From assembly GCA_016931225.1 (NCBI GenBank), contig JAFGFE010000041.1, positions 1 through 43,089 on the forward strand: 43,089 bases of DNA. Direction: 5' to 3'. The translations under genes and the position numbers were made by a program. Under the pieces are notes generated by a model. It was not told the origin of the DNA, made no database searches, and saw nothing but the letters and a program-made list of their open reading frames with translations. This document shows positions 21,706 through 32,137 of this stretch, piece after piece. Origin of the DNA: Candidatus Zymogenaceae bacterium. Its GTDB lineage: Bacteria; Desulfobacterota; Zymogenia; Zymogenales; Zymogenaceae. Within the stretch, counting starts at the first letter, position 1. Each line of letters starts with the position of its first letter.

Positions 21706-24399
21706 ATGGGTGTGATGAAACGTGTCCGCAAGAACGGGATCGTGATTTCCTCGGTCTTTTTCTGCCTGACGGTCACGGTCGCAATCGGCTTGGATGCCCG
21801 GGCCGCGGACCTGGACGTAACGCTGCGGGTGAAAAACACTCTTTCCGTCCCCCGGGCGGGGGAGCCGGTCACCTCCGGGGTGCCGATTCCCGAATCTATC
21901 GGGCTGATGGACGCGGGCGATGTGGTGCTCCTGGGTCCCGACGGTATGCCTCTGCCTCTGCAGGCCGTACCCCTGGCCCGGTGGGGCGGCGGTCCCGACG
22001 ATCCAAATCGCCCCATACGCTGGCTGTTATTGGATTTTCAGGCGGACGTACCGACCCACGGGATATCGTCGTATCGCCTGACGACCGGTGAAGCGCCGCC
22101 TGCGCCCGCACATGCTGTGACGGTGACCGACGCCGGGAATACCGTGACGATCGACACCGGGGCGGGTACGTTTATCGTCAGCCGTGAAGACGGCTCGGTG
22201 AGCGGCCCCGGTATCGCCTCTCCGGTGCGCCCGGTCCTGGCGGACGGAAATGGCGTCCGGCGTTATCCCGACGGGCCGGTGACTGTTGATACCGTTATGT
22301 CCGGTCCCCTACGGGTGTCAATACACGTCTCCGGGAGCTTCCCCGACGCCGGGGAGGGTTCCGTGGATTTCACCGCCCGGTGGTGGTTTTATGCGGGCAC
22401 AACCACGGCACGGCTCTTTGTGACGATCGAGAACAACACCCCCTCGCCGCTGGTCGAATACGGCCAGATCGACTGCTACGATATCGGTTCTTCGGGATCG
22501 GTGACGTTTGCCGACTTCTCCCTGGTGACGACGGGCGATGTGGGGAAGGGCCTCACGTATCTCGTCGCCGGAGACGACCCGAATCCGGCACCCTGGGCCG
22601 CCCCGGCGGGAGGGGGGGAGGCACCCATGACCGGGCCGCTGACGGATGAGCTGGTGCTCTATCAGGATTCCAGCGGCACGGATGAGTGGGATCACTACAT
22701 CACGTTCACCGACTGGGACGGAAACTCCCTCGATACCCGTCCCCGAATGCAGGCATACGTGGGCTTTCGGGGATACATCGTCACGGAGGGCGGTGGGACC
22801 ATCGCCGCCGGGGACCACTCCGGGGGGTGGGTCTCCATTTCGGGGGATAAAGGATCGCTGACCGCAGGAATCGCGGACTTCTGGCAGAGCTTCCCAAAGG
22901 CGATTCGGGCCTTTCCCGACGGGACGGTGGAGATTGGGCTCTTTCCCGATGAATACGCCGAAGGGTACGGGGGCGGCCGGGGGGGCGCATACCTCCACAC
23001 CCTGAGGCCCGGCGAGCACAAGACCCACGAGGTGGCGCTGGCCTTTGTCCCGAAAGGGACATCGCCCCCCTCGGGCGACGCATTGTGTGCCCCCCTCTTC
23101 GCCGCGGCGGCGCCCTCGTGGTATGTAAAAAGCAAAGCCTTCGGCCCGACGGCCCTGCCGGACAGGGGCCGATACCCCGATTACGAGACGTACCTGGACT
23201 ACCAGCTTTCTCCGTCGCCGGAAAAGGTTGGCATGGAGGAGTTGTTCGACACCCTCTTCGACGCGATATCCGGCACCGACTTTTTCGGGATATATGATTT
23301 CGGCGATTGGCCCATCGACTACGAGGGATACGAGGCGGCCCCCCTCAACGGAAAGTACGACAACGACTACGGCCTGTGGCTCCAGTACCTGCGTCGGGGA
23401 GATGTACGCTGGTTCGAGCTCGCCCGAGCGCTCGATCGGCACGTCGCCGATATCGACATCCTCCACACCCTCCACACCCCCCGGCACTGGAGCGACGGCA
23501 TCGCCTTCGGACACAGCCATCACGACGAGGACGGTTTTACCAATCCCCACAGAAACGGCGGCGGCAACCATCCGGACACCGCATACGGCATGAAGGGGAT
23601 GCTGCTTCTCTATTATCTGACCGGGTATGAAAAGGCGTATGAATCCGCGATGGAGCTGGCCGACTGCGTCGCCTATCGGGTGGAGAACGACGCCAACGTC
23701 TGTCATCTCATCACCGGTGCCGTATGCAGCGGAGAGGGCTACGCGCTGCCGGACGGGATGTACGATTCCGGCTGCCGTCCCGCCGCCAACTGCCTTTCAA
23801 TCCTGACCCAGGCGTACCGGGCCACGGGAGATGATCGATACCTCGGGCTTGCCCGGACGGTGGTGACCTGGGCCGATCCCGGGGCCCAGCCCTATATCCA
23901 CGGGGAGACGGGGGGTGACCTCTATGTGAAGCCGTGGCAGTTGAACATGTACCTTTCAGCCCTGGCGGATTACCTGGAGATGCACCGGGAGTTCAGTCTT
24001 GCCGACACCGCCGGGGGGCGCACGGCGTATCTCGCCTATGCCGACTGGCTTGTCGATTATGCGCTTCTGGAGCTTGTACCTCTGGACGGCACATCCCGGG
24101 CGGCGTATCCCTACGAGTGGTGGCTGGACGGCCGCACCGGCGATCCCGCCGATGAATGGTCCAGCGGCAACAACGTCCCCTCTATAAATAACTGGCTCCT
24201 TCTGGGTGCGGACGTCATGGCGTATGCGTACGCATTGGGCGGCGATACGAAGCACCGCGATGCGGCCGGGGCCCTCTTTTTTACCGGCAGTCGGGATCCC
24301 TGGTTCGAAGGGGATTACTCCGGCTATTCGGAATCGAAACAGGCGGTCAACGGCATCGCGTTCGGCCATCTTTTTCTCTTCGTGGAGGCGAGAAAATAG
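21706..24399 (+). CDS. exported PcRGLX/YetA-like (exo-rhamnogalacturonan lyase-like) protein
   Basis: The protein is 897 residues from the ATG at 21706, chosen because GGGAGG lies 5 nt upstream and a Sec signal peptide follows at once (basic MKRVRK, hydrophobic core, cleavage likely after ARA at 33). Three regions match the PcRGLX/YetA layout. First, a beta-barrel-like domain (about 35-210) with GVPIPESIGLMDAGDVVLLG. Second, a beta-sandwich (about 220-500) with TARWWFYAGTTTARLFVTIE and GTVEIGLFPDEYAEGYGGG. Third, an alpha/alpha-toroid (about 520-890) with FGHSHHDEDGFTNPHRNGGG. The fungal namesake is an exo-acting rhamnogalacturonan lyase (PL26). Periplasmic or surface breakdown of a glycan is likely. 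It is the last gene of the symporter-kdgK run. The exact polysaccharide is unproven. Confidence 0.85.
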   Translation: MGVMKRVRKNGIVISSVFFCLTVTVAIGLDARAADLDVTLRVKNTLSVPRAGEPVTSGVPIPESIGLMDAGDVVLLGPDGMPLPLQAVPLARWGGGPDDPNRPIRWLLLDFQADVPTHGISSYRLTTGEAPPAPAHAVTVTDAGNTVTIDTGAGTFIVSREDGSVSGPGIASPVRPVLADGNGVRRYPDGPVTVDTVMSGPLRVSIHVSGSFPDAGEGSVDFTARWWFYAGTTTARLFVTIENNTPSPLVEYGQIDCYDIGSSGSVTFADFSLVTTGDVGKGLTYLVAGDDPNPAPWAAPAGGGEAPMTGPLTDELVLYQDSSGTDEWDHYITFTDWDGNSLDTRPRMQAYVGFRGYIVTEGGGTIAAGDHSGGWVSISGDKGSLTAGIADFWQSFPKAIRAFPDGTVEIGLFPDEYAEGYGGGRGGAYLHTLRPGEHKTHEVALAFVPKGTSPPSGDALCAPLFAAAAPSWYVKSKAFGPTALPDRGRYPDYETYLDYQLSPSPEKVGMEELFDTLFDAISGTDFFGIYDFGDWPIDYEGYEAAPLNGKYDNDYGLWLQYLRRGDVRWFELARALDRHVADIDILHTLHTPRHWSDGIAFGHSHHDEDGFTNPHRNGGGNHPDTAYGMKGMLLLYYLTGYEKAYESAMELADCVAYRVENDANVCHLITGAVCSGEGYALPDGMYDSGCRPAANCLSILTQAYRATGDDRYLGLARTVVTWADPGAQPYIHGETGGDLYVKPWQLNMYLSALADYLEMHREFSLADTAGGRTAYLAYADWLVDYALLELVPLDGTSRAAYPYEWWLDGRTGDPADEWSSGNNVPSINNWLLLGADVMAYAYALGGDTKHRDAAGALFFTGSRDPWFEGDYSGYSESKQAVNGIAFGHLFLFVEARK

Positions 24400-24499
24400 C
24401 ACAGATCGGGTGCAGGCCGCACAGATTTGGTACGTACCTCCTTCAAAATTAAAAAAAAACCCTTATGAACATTTTTATGAAGTTTGTGTAAAGAAAAGC

Positions 24500-24528
24500 T
24501 TGAAATCTCAGTAAGGCTTTGTTATATA
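24500..24528 (+). promoter_or_regulatory. candidate sigma70 promoter of the liv operon
   Basis: TTGAAA (24500-24505) and TATATA (24523-24528) are separated by exactly 17 nt, a good sigma70-type match in an AT-rich gap. The transcript would have a leader of about 125 nt before livM. A 10-bp palindrome, GGTACGTACC, lies upstream at 24429-24438. Confidence 0.55.
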
Positions 24529-24661
24529 ACACTCAATATATTCATATCAATCGCGTATCCGCTTTCTCTTTCACACGGGAAATACTTAACACACCCTTTC
24601 CTACTCACGATCACGCTGACCATACCGCGCCTTTTAACGGAACAATCCGCACAGGAGCCTT

Positions 24662-25678
24662 ATGGATCTCAAGCGATCGTATTTCGAAGATATCAAGCTG
24701 TTCGAGAGCGGCGTCGTTCTGTTTTGGAGCGTCGTCCTCTTGGCCCTCCTCATTGCCTTCCCGCTGTTTGCAAAAACGTACTACATCTACATCGCAAGTC
24801 TCCTCTTAATCAACATCATCGTCGCTATCGGCCTGAACCTGCTGGTGGGCTATACCGGTCAGGTATCCCTGGGACATGCGGGATTCCTCGCCATCGGGGC
24901 GTACACGTCGGTGTTGCTGATGCTCAAGCTCGGATTCCCGTTCCTTGTGGCCCTGCCGCTGGCGGGATTGGTGTCGGCCCTGTTTGGATTCATCCTGGGG
25001 CTTCCCGCCCTGAGGATGGAGGGGCCGTATCTGGCCATCGCCACCCTGGGGTTTGGGATATCCGTCGAGCAGATCCTGGGTTTGATGGAGAAGGTGACCG
25101 GGGGCCGCATGGGGCTGGAGACGCCGCCGTTTCGGGTATTCGGGCACACCCTCAAGGGCGACCTGGTTGTCGGGTCATTCGCCCTGGGAGAAGAGCAGCA
25201 GATATATTTTCTCATCATGATCGTCACCGTGATCATGACGTTCTTGGCGATCAACCTGGTGCGCTCCCGCATCGGCCGGGCCTTCATCGCCATCCGGGAC
25301 AGCGACATCGCCGCGGAGAGCATGGGCGTCAACCTGACCTACTACAAGACCCTGGCCTTCGCCGTTTCCGCTTTTTTTGTGGGGGTGGCCGGCGCACTTC
25401 AGGCCCATATGATCACCTTCATCGCCCCGGTGCAGTACAACCTTATCCAGTCCATCTATATGCTGGCTATGGTGGTGGTGGGGGGGCTGGGATCGATACT
25501 CGGTTCCATCCTGGGGGCGATACTCTTTACCATGCTGCCCCAGCTTCTTGCGGAGTTGGGCTGGCTCAATTCGGTCATCACCGGCGCCATCATGGTTCTC
25601 ATCATCGTCTTCGAGCCCCTGGGACTTCGGGGACGATGGATAAAGATAAAAATCTACTGGAAGATGTGGCCGTTTTAA
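24662..25678 (+). CDS. livM: branched-chain amino acid-type ABC transporter permease LivM
   Basis: The 338-residue integral membrane protein has about nine hydrophobic segments and the LivM-family stretches IGLNLLVGYTGQVSLGHAGF (early helices) and MVVVGGLGSILGSILGAI. The cytoplasmic coupling region RSRIGRAFIAIRDSDIAAES contacts the ATPase. It forms the permease with LivH. AGGAG sits 4 nt before the ATG. The HAAT transporter family moves branched-chain amino acids, but relatives carry urea, amides, aromatic acids or other small carboxylates. The following acyl-CoA ligase gene hints at a carboxylic acid substrate. Confidence 0.93.
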   Translation: MDLKRSYFEDIKLFESGVVLFWSVVLLALLIAFPLFAKTYYIYIASLLLINIIVAIGLNLLVGYTGQVSLGHAGFLAIGAYTSVLLMLKLGFPFLVALPLAGLVSALFGFILGLPALRMEGPYLAIATLGFGISVEQILGLMEKVTGGRMGLETPPFRVFGHTLKGDLVVGSFALGEEQQIYFLIMIVTVIMTFLAINLVRSRIGRAFIAIRDSDIAAESMGVNLTYYKTLAFAVSAFFVGVAGALQAHMITFIAPVQYNLIQSIYMLAMVVVGGLGSILGSILGAILFTMLPQLLAELGWLNSVITGAIMVLIIVFEPLGLRGRWIKIKIYWKMWPF

Positions 25679-25701
25679 CGGGACCGTTTGGATAGGGATA
25701 T

Positions 25702-26667
25702 ATGAGCGAATTTGAAAAGATACTGTTTATCGTGCTCCAGGGGCTGGCCACGGGCAGCCTCTACGGGCTGATCGCCCTGGGGATCGTGATGATCTACAAG
25801 ACGTCCGAGGTCCTCAATTTCGCCCACGGCAACATGGGGATGGTCATCGCCTTTGTGAGCTATCGGCTGATGGAGAAATTCATGGCTCCCCTGACCGAAA
25901 TCGTTCATGGGACGATATCGACGGTCCCGTTTCTCTCGTGGATGGGGGAGGGATTCATCGTCTCGGCCATCTTTGCGTGCGTGCTTATTGTCAGCTTCAT
26001 CGCGGCGTTCGTGCTGGGCATGATCATCGAGTTGACCATCCGCGCGGCGGAGGAGCCGAATATGCTGGGTCTCATCGTCATCACCATCGGCTGGTGGCTG
26101 ATGCTGGACGGCGCCGCCATCCCGATCTTCGGCACCCAGGATCACCGCATGCCGGAGCCGCTTTCCCATTTTAAAATATACAAGCTGGGCAACGTCCCCC
26201 TCAACCAGCTCGACGTGATCATCTTCGCCATTACCGTCATCATTATCGTCATCATGTTTCTGTTCTTCCGCTACGCCCGGGTGGGCGTCGCCATGCGGGC
26301 CACGTCACAAAACGTGGACGCCGCCCGGCTGATGGCCATCAACACAAACCGGGTCTTTGCCCTCACCTGGGGGATCAGCTCCATGCTCGGGGCGTTGGCG
26401 GGGATTCTGACGGCGTCCAAGTTCTTTCTCAACAACAGCATGATGCTCTATCCGTTCTTAAAGGCCTTCGCCGCCGCCACCCTGGGGGGACTCACGAGCC
26501 TCCCCGGCGCCATCGTGGGAGGGTGGATACTGGGGGTGTCGGAAAACCTCTTCGGCCGCTACGTCTCCATGGATTTGAAGACGCCGTTTGCCTTTCTGGT
26601 GATCGTCCTCGTTCTGGCGATACGCCCCAGCGGGCTTCTGGCCCGGCATTACGAAAAGAAGGTGTGA
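25702..26667 (+). CDS. livH: branched-chain amino acid-type ABC transporter permease LivH
   Basis: The 321-residue membrane protein has the LivH pattern GLATGSLYGLIALGIVMIYK, LNFAHGNMGM near the N-terminus, the cytoplasmic EAA-like loop ARVGVAMRATSQNVDAARLM and a late TLGGLTSLPGAIVGGWILG. It is the partner permease of LivM. It begins 23 nt after livM with AGGGAT upstream. Order here is livM then livH, the reverse of the common LivK-H-M-G-F order. Confidence 0.93.
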   Translation: MSEFEKILFIVLQGLATGSLYGLIALGIVMIYKTSEVLNFAHGNMGMVIAFVSYRLMEKFMAPLTEIVHGTISTVPFLSWMGEGFIVSAIFACVLIVSFIAAFVLGMIIELTIRAAEEPNMLGLIVITIGWWLMLDGAAIPIFGTQDHRMPEPLSHFKIYKLGNVPLNQLDVIIFAITVIIIVIMFLFFRYARVGVAMRATSQNVDAARLMAINTNRVFALTWGISSMLGALAGILTASKFFLNNSMMLYPFLKAFAAATLGGLTSLPGAIVGGWILGVSENLFGRYVSMDLKTPFAFLVIVLVLAIRPSGLLARHYEKKV

Positions 26668-26744
26668 GGGATGTCATTTAAAATCGCATGTAACTCTGAA
26701 GTAGACTGCCGCGATCATCGATACTCATCATAACCATTTTTTAA

Positions 26745-26766
26745 CCTCATAAAAACATGAGGAGGG
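26745..26766 (+). promoter_or_regulatory. stem-loop overlapping the livK ribosome-binding site
   Basis: CCTCAT (26745-26750) pairs perfectly with ATGAGG (26757-26762) across a 6-nt loop. The second arm overlaps the strong ribosome-binding sequence GAGGAGGG (26759-26766), 4 nt before the livK ATG. Folding could hide part of the site, so translation control is possible, though six pairs, four of them A/T-poor at one end only, make a modest stem. Confidence 0.35.
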
Positions 26767-26770
26767 AACA

Positions 26771-27955
26771 ATGAGAGCAATCAAAATCATTTTTGTATGT
26801 GCGCTGGTCATCGGCCTGTTCTGTGCGGTGGCATCGGCCCAGGAGGTTCCCGGCGTGACCGAGGATACCATCCTCATCGGCACCACCGGCCCTCAGACCG
26901 GTCCGGCCAACGCTTGGGGCGCGGTCCAGCGGGCTATGTGGACCTACTTTCAGGCACTGAACGACGCCGGGGGGATAAACGGCAGGAAGCTAGAGCTGAT
27001 CATCCTGGATGACGGCTACTACCCGCCAAACGCCCTGGCCAACGTCAAGCGGCTGGTGGAGGAAGAGGAAGTGTTCTGTATCGTGGGCGTTCTGGGCGCG
27101 GCCAACGCCGAGGCGGTCAAGGAATATCTGGATGAGAGCGACGTGCCCTGGATGGGCGTCATCGCCGGTCATCGGGGCATCTCCGAGCCGCCCCTCGATA
27201 ATGTCTTCGTGGGTTATCCCCAGTATTATCTCGGCTCCCAGGCGCTGACTTACTACGCCGTGGAGGAGCTGGGCATCGAGAAGATCGGCGTGTTTTACCA
27301 GAACGACGAGTTCGGCGGCGACGGCAAGGCCGGCGCGGAGGAGGCACTGGCGGACCTGGGACTGGAAGTTGTGGCGGCGGTTCCCTATGAGGTGTCCGAC
27401 ACCGACTTTTCAAACCACGCTCTAACGATGATGGAGTCCGAAGCCGAGGCGGTGGTGCTCTACGGCACCGCCAAGCACTGCGCCCTGTTTGTGGGAAGCT
27501 GTGCCGCCCTGGGATACCTGCCCCAGTGGCTCGGCACCAGCGCCATTTCCGACCCGGTGATGATCAGTCTCTTGGGTGAGGCGTGGGACGGCGCCATAGT
27601 GGCAAATTTCGCCCCCAACCCACAGGATGATTCCGAGGCGTCCGTCTGGTATCGGGAACAGCTGGAAAAATACGCCGAGGGTGAGGCCGATACGGCTCCG
27701 GGGACTTTTACCATTGCAGGATTTTATTTCGCCGAGTACCTGGTCGAGGCCCTCAAGCGTGCGGAGGAACCGCTGACGAGGGAGGGCCTCATAGAGGCCC
27801 TGGATTCCTTCGAGAACGTCACCGGTATGTTTATCCATGACGTCACCTATACCGACGACGACCATCGGGGACAGACTACCTTCTATCTGATGCGGGCCGA
27901 CGCCGAGACGGGCGAGCTGGTCAAGATCACAGATTGGATATACCCCAGGGAATAG
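26771..27955 (+). CDS. livK: periplasmic binding protein of the Liv ABC importer
   Basis: The 394-residue protein starts with a clear Sec signal peptide (MRAIK, hydrophobic core, cleavage after ASA at 23). The mature part is a type 1 periplasmic binding protein with ILIGTTGPQTGPANAWG at the ligand cleft, ALNDAGGINGRKLELIILDD and a late GTFTIAGFYFAEYLVEAL. There is no lipobox, so it should be free in the periplasm. It has the strongest ribosome-binding site in the operon and is followed by a stable hairpin, as is usual for binding-protein genes that must be made in excess. Ligand unknown; the family binds branched-chain amino acids, amides and various carboxylates. Confidence 0.93.
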   Translation: MRAIKIIFVCALVIGLFCAVASAQEVPGVTEDTILIGTTGPQTGPANAWGAVQRAMWTYFQALNDAGGINGRKLELIILDDGYYPPNALANVKRLVEEEEVFCIVGVLGAANAEAVKEYLDESDVPWMGVIAGHRGISEPPLDNVFVGYPQYYLGSQALTYYAVEELGIEKIGVFYQNDEFGGDGKAGAEEALADLGLEVVAAVPYEVSDTDFSNHALTMMESEAEAVVLYGTAKHCALFVGSCAALGYLPQWLGTSAISDPVMISLLGEAWDGAIVANFAPNPQDDSEASVWYREQLEKYAEGEADTAPGTFTIAGFYFAEYLVEALKRAEEPLTREGLIEALDSFENVTGMFIHDVTYTDDDHRGQTTFYLMRADAETGELVKITDWIYPRE

Positions 27956-27973
27956 AATCACAGAACAACATAT

Positions 27974-27998
27974 GGGACGGGGCGAAACGCCCCGTCCC
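27974..27998 (+). terminator. stable hairpin after livK
   Basis: An 11-bp GC-rich stem (GGGACGGGGCG/CGCCCCGTCCC) with an AAA loop begins 18 nt after the livK stop. There is no T-run, so it is more likely a transcript-stabilising or attenuating hairpin than a full terminator, giving more binding-protein mRNA than ATPase mRNA. Confidence 0.65.
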
Positions 27999-28020
27999 GA
28001 ACGTGTGAGGTGAGGGGAAA

Positions 28021-28040
28021 AAACCGGTGGAATCCGGTTT
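28021..28040 (+). terminator. second stem-loop between livK and the ATPase gene
   Basis: AAACCGG and CCGGTTT form a perfect 7-bp stem around a 6-nt loop (TGGAAT), with an A-run before and CTT after. It is a weaker partner of the hairpin at 27974-27998 in the same gap. Confidence 0.4.
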
Positions 28041-28105
28041 CTTGAAGAAAGACAGTACGGCCGACGAAAGCCGGGCGTGCATGATTACAGGTATGCGGGC
28101 GGCAT

Positions 28106-29716
<1,611 letters not shown>

Positions 29717-29797
29717 TGATACCGGTCACTGGCCCGCGTGCGATGATGTCATAGTATAGGCATTGAAAAGATATCTCGAAAACAGCGAGGTGTTTTT

Positions 29798-31630
29798 GTG
29801 AGTACGGCACAGACACGACAATCGGCACACACCATCAATACGGTGCCGGATCTGTTTTTTTCCCAGGCGGAAAAGTACGGCGGCAGGGTTGCCATGCGTA
29901 CGAAGGAATTCGGCATCTGGCGGGAGATCGGCTGGGACGAGTACGCCCGGCACGTTCGTGAGGTGGCCGGTGGGCTTCTGGCCCTGGGGCACGAACCGGG
30001 AGAGCGGGTCGCCCTGATCTGCGAAAACCGCCCGGAATTTCTGTATATTGACCTGGGTATCCAGTCCGTCTCCGGCATTACCACCGCCATCTACACCACA
30101 AACGCCGCCAGCGAGGTGCACTACATACTGGATCACTCCGAGGCCCGGTTCTATTTCGTTGAGGACCAGGAGCAGCTCGACAAGGCGCTGGAGGTGGTCG
30201 ATGAGCTCCCGAGGCTCGAGAAAATCATCGTCATCGATATGACCGGGCTTCGCGGCTTTCAGGATGAAAAGGTAATAAGCTTCGGTGATTTCATGGAGAT
30301 GGGGCGGGAATATATACAGGAACATTCGGACGCCCTCTCCCGACGCCTGAACGCCATGAAAACCGATGACCCTGCCCTGATCGTGTACACCTCCGGCACC
30401 ACCGGCCCGCCCAAGGGGGCGATGCTGTCCCACGGGAATATCCTGTGGACCGTGGATTCTTTGGGAAAGTCCAACCGTATCTATGAAAACGACGAGGTAT
30501 TGTCCTACCTGCCGCTCTCTCATATCGCCGAGCGGGTCATGACGGTGTTCAACGGCATCCATTTCGGTTACACCATCAACTTCATCGAGAACCTCGACAC
30601 CGTCACGGACAACATGCGGGAGGTCTCCCCCACGGTGATCTTCGGCGTTCCCCGCATCTGGGAAAAATACCACTCCGCGGTACTGCTCAGGATGAAGGAC
30701 GCCACCTGGTTCAAGCGCGTCCTGTTCGCGGTCGCTTTGATGGTGGGGAACCGGTATGTACAGCAGAAGTTTTCCCGTTCGGGTGTCACACTTCCGATGA
30801 AGATCCTGTACGCACTTTTCAATTTCACCGTGTTCAGAAAACTCCGAGAGAGACTGGGAATGGATCGGGCGCGGCTGGTAATTTCCGGCGCGGCTCCCAT
30901 CTCTCCCGCGGTGTTGGAGTTTTTTCACGCCATCGGAGTTCCCATACGGGAGGTATACGGTCAGACAGAGGATTCCGGTCCCGCCACGATTCACCACGAG
31001 GGCGATATCAAGCTGGGCACCGTGGGAAAACCGCTGCCCGGCGTGGAGCTGGATATCGCCGACGACGGTGAGATACTGGTGAAGGGCGGGAACGTGTTTC
31101 TCGGCTATTTCAAGAATCCCGCCGCTACGGAAGAAACACTGAAGAACGGCTGGCTCCATACCGGAGATGTGGGTGTCATCGACAATAAGGGATACCTGAT
31201 TATTACCGACCGAAAAAAGGATATTCTCATCACCGCCGGCGGAAAGAACGTCGCCCCGCAGTTTATCGAAAACAAACTCAAGTCATCTCCCTACATCAAC
31301 GACGCCATCGTCATCGGCGAGGGGAAGAAATATCTCACGGCGCTCATCCTCATCGACGAGGAAAATGTGACGAAATACGCCCAGGAGAAGCGCATCCCCT
31401 TTACCACGTACGCCAACCTTTCGAAGAATCCGGAGATACATGCGCTTATCCATCGGGAGGTGGAACTGGTGAATAATGATCTGGCCCAGGTGGAAACCAT
31501 AAAAAAATTCACCATACTTGACAAGCGCCTTGACCAGGAGGACGGCGAGCTGACCCCCACCATGAAGGTCAAGCGCAAGAAGATCAGTGAGATGTATGAG
31601 GACATCATAGAAAAGATGTACGCTTCGTAA
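29798..31630 (+). CDS. long-chain fatty acid-CoA ligase-like AMP-binding enzyme
   Basis: The 610-residue adenylate-forming enzyme has the AMP-binding motif YTSGTTGPPKG (197-207), REVYGQTEDSGPATIH (A5 region), GWLHTGDVGVIDNKGYL and TDRKKDILITAGGKNVAP. The lysine in the C-terminal domain expected for adenylation is replaced by the long-chain-synthetase arrangement. It resembles the FAA1/FadD15 group that activates long-chain acids, but size of the acyl pocket is not readable by eye. It starts with GTG preceded by CGAGG at 7 nt. It follows the Liv genes by about 80 nt, and CoA activation of whatever acid that importer brings in is a reasonable link. Confidence 0.9.
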   Translation: MSTAQTRQSAHTINTVPDLFFSQAEKYGGRVAMRTKEFGIWREIGWDEYARHVREVAGGLLALGHEPGERVALICENRPEFLYIDLGIQSVSGITTAIYTTNAASEVHYILDHSEARFYFVEDQEQLDKALEVVDELPRLEKIIVIDMTGLRGFQDEKVISFGDFMEMGREYIQEHSDALSRRLNAMKTDDPALIVYTSGTTGPPKGAMLSHGNILWTVDSLGKSNRIYENDEVLSYLPLSHIAERVMTVFNGIHFGYTINFIENLDTVTDNMREVSPTVIFGVPRIWEKYHSAVLLRMKDATWFKRVLFAVALMVGNRYVQQKFSRSGVTLPMKILYALFNFTVFRKLRERLGMDRARLVISGAAPISPAVLEFFHAIGVPIREVYGQTEDSGPATIHHEGDIKLGTVGKPLPGVELDIADDGEILVKGGNVFLGYFKNPAATEETLKNGWLHTGDVGVIDNKGYLIITDRKKDILITAGGKNVAPQFIENKLKSSPYINDAIVIGEGKKYLTALILIDEENVTKYAQEKRIPFTTYANLSKNPEIHALIHREVELVNNDLAQVETIKKFTILDKRLDQEDGELTPTMKVKRKKISEMYEDIIEKMYAS

Positions 31631-32137
31631 TGTCGGGGGGGCATACACAGATGACAGAGAGAAACAGTGCGATTCGCCGTCCGATACTGCCAGCATTCCG
31701 TCCGCCGCCGGATTCACACACTCAAGACGGACGTTTCCGGTGATTCTTCGGCGGCTAATGGTAAGAAATTATATGTCTATGTGTATTAAAATATGGATAA
31801 TTAAGTATCATATTGAGAAATTTGAATATAATCTGAATACAGATTTAAAGGTTTTTTGTGTTGACTTCTCTTCTGAAAAAATTTAAAATATTTTACGAAG
31901 AATGTGTGCATTGTACAAAGAAATACTTCATCGCCGGGATTGTTTCAAGTGTTCGGGATAATTAAAAAAATTGCTCCGGCATGAGGTGAGCGGACATGGC
32001 GGTGAATGAACAGGCATGACATAAAACACGGGCTGACAATGATCAAATTTTAATAGGATTCGCTCATTCGGATGCTGCATGTCTGGCTGATTCTCAATGT
32101 GAGTTACTCCTGTTTTCTATATTAGTTCTGGTAGATT
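31631..32137. other. 507-nt AT-rich intergenic region
   Basis: No gene is seen. The first 110 nt are GC-rich and the rest is AT-rich. A perfect small inverted repeat AATCTG-AATA-CAGATT (31830-31845) lies just before a strong promoter candidate (31861-31889). A seven-codon frame near 31997 is too short to call. The region separates the liv/ligase genes from the surface-protein operon, and no clear terminator was found after the ligase. Confidence 0.55.
31861..31889 (+). promoter_or_regulatory. candidate sigma70 promoter of the surface-protein operon
   Basis: TTGACT (31861-31866) and TAAAAT (31884-31889) lie exactly 17 nt apart, close to consensus. Initiation here would leave a leader of about 240 nt before the barrel gene. 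The inverted repeat 16 nt upstream (31830-31845) could be an activator or repressor site. Confidence 0.5.

Noticed and set aside
22318-23706. 462-codon minus-strand frame opposite the lyase-like gene
   Set aside because: It has no recognisable domain or ribosome-binding site, and the plus-strand gene shows a signal peptide and three matching regions.
29726-31159. 477-codon minus-strand frame opposite the acyl-CoA ligase gene
   Set aside because: The plus strand carries clear AMP-binding motifs across the same bases; the antisense translation is unstructured in character.
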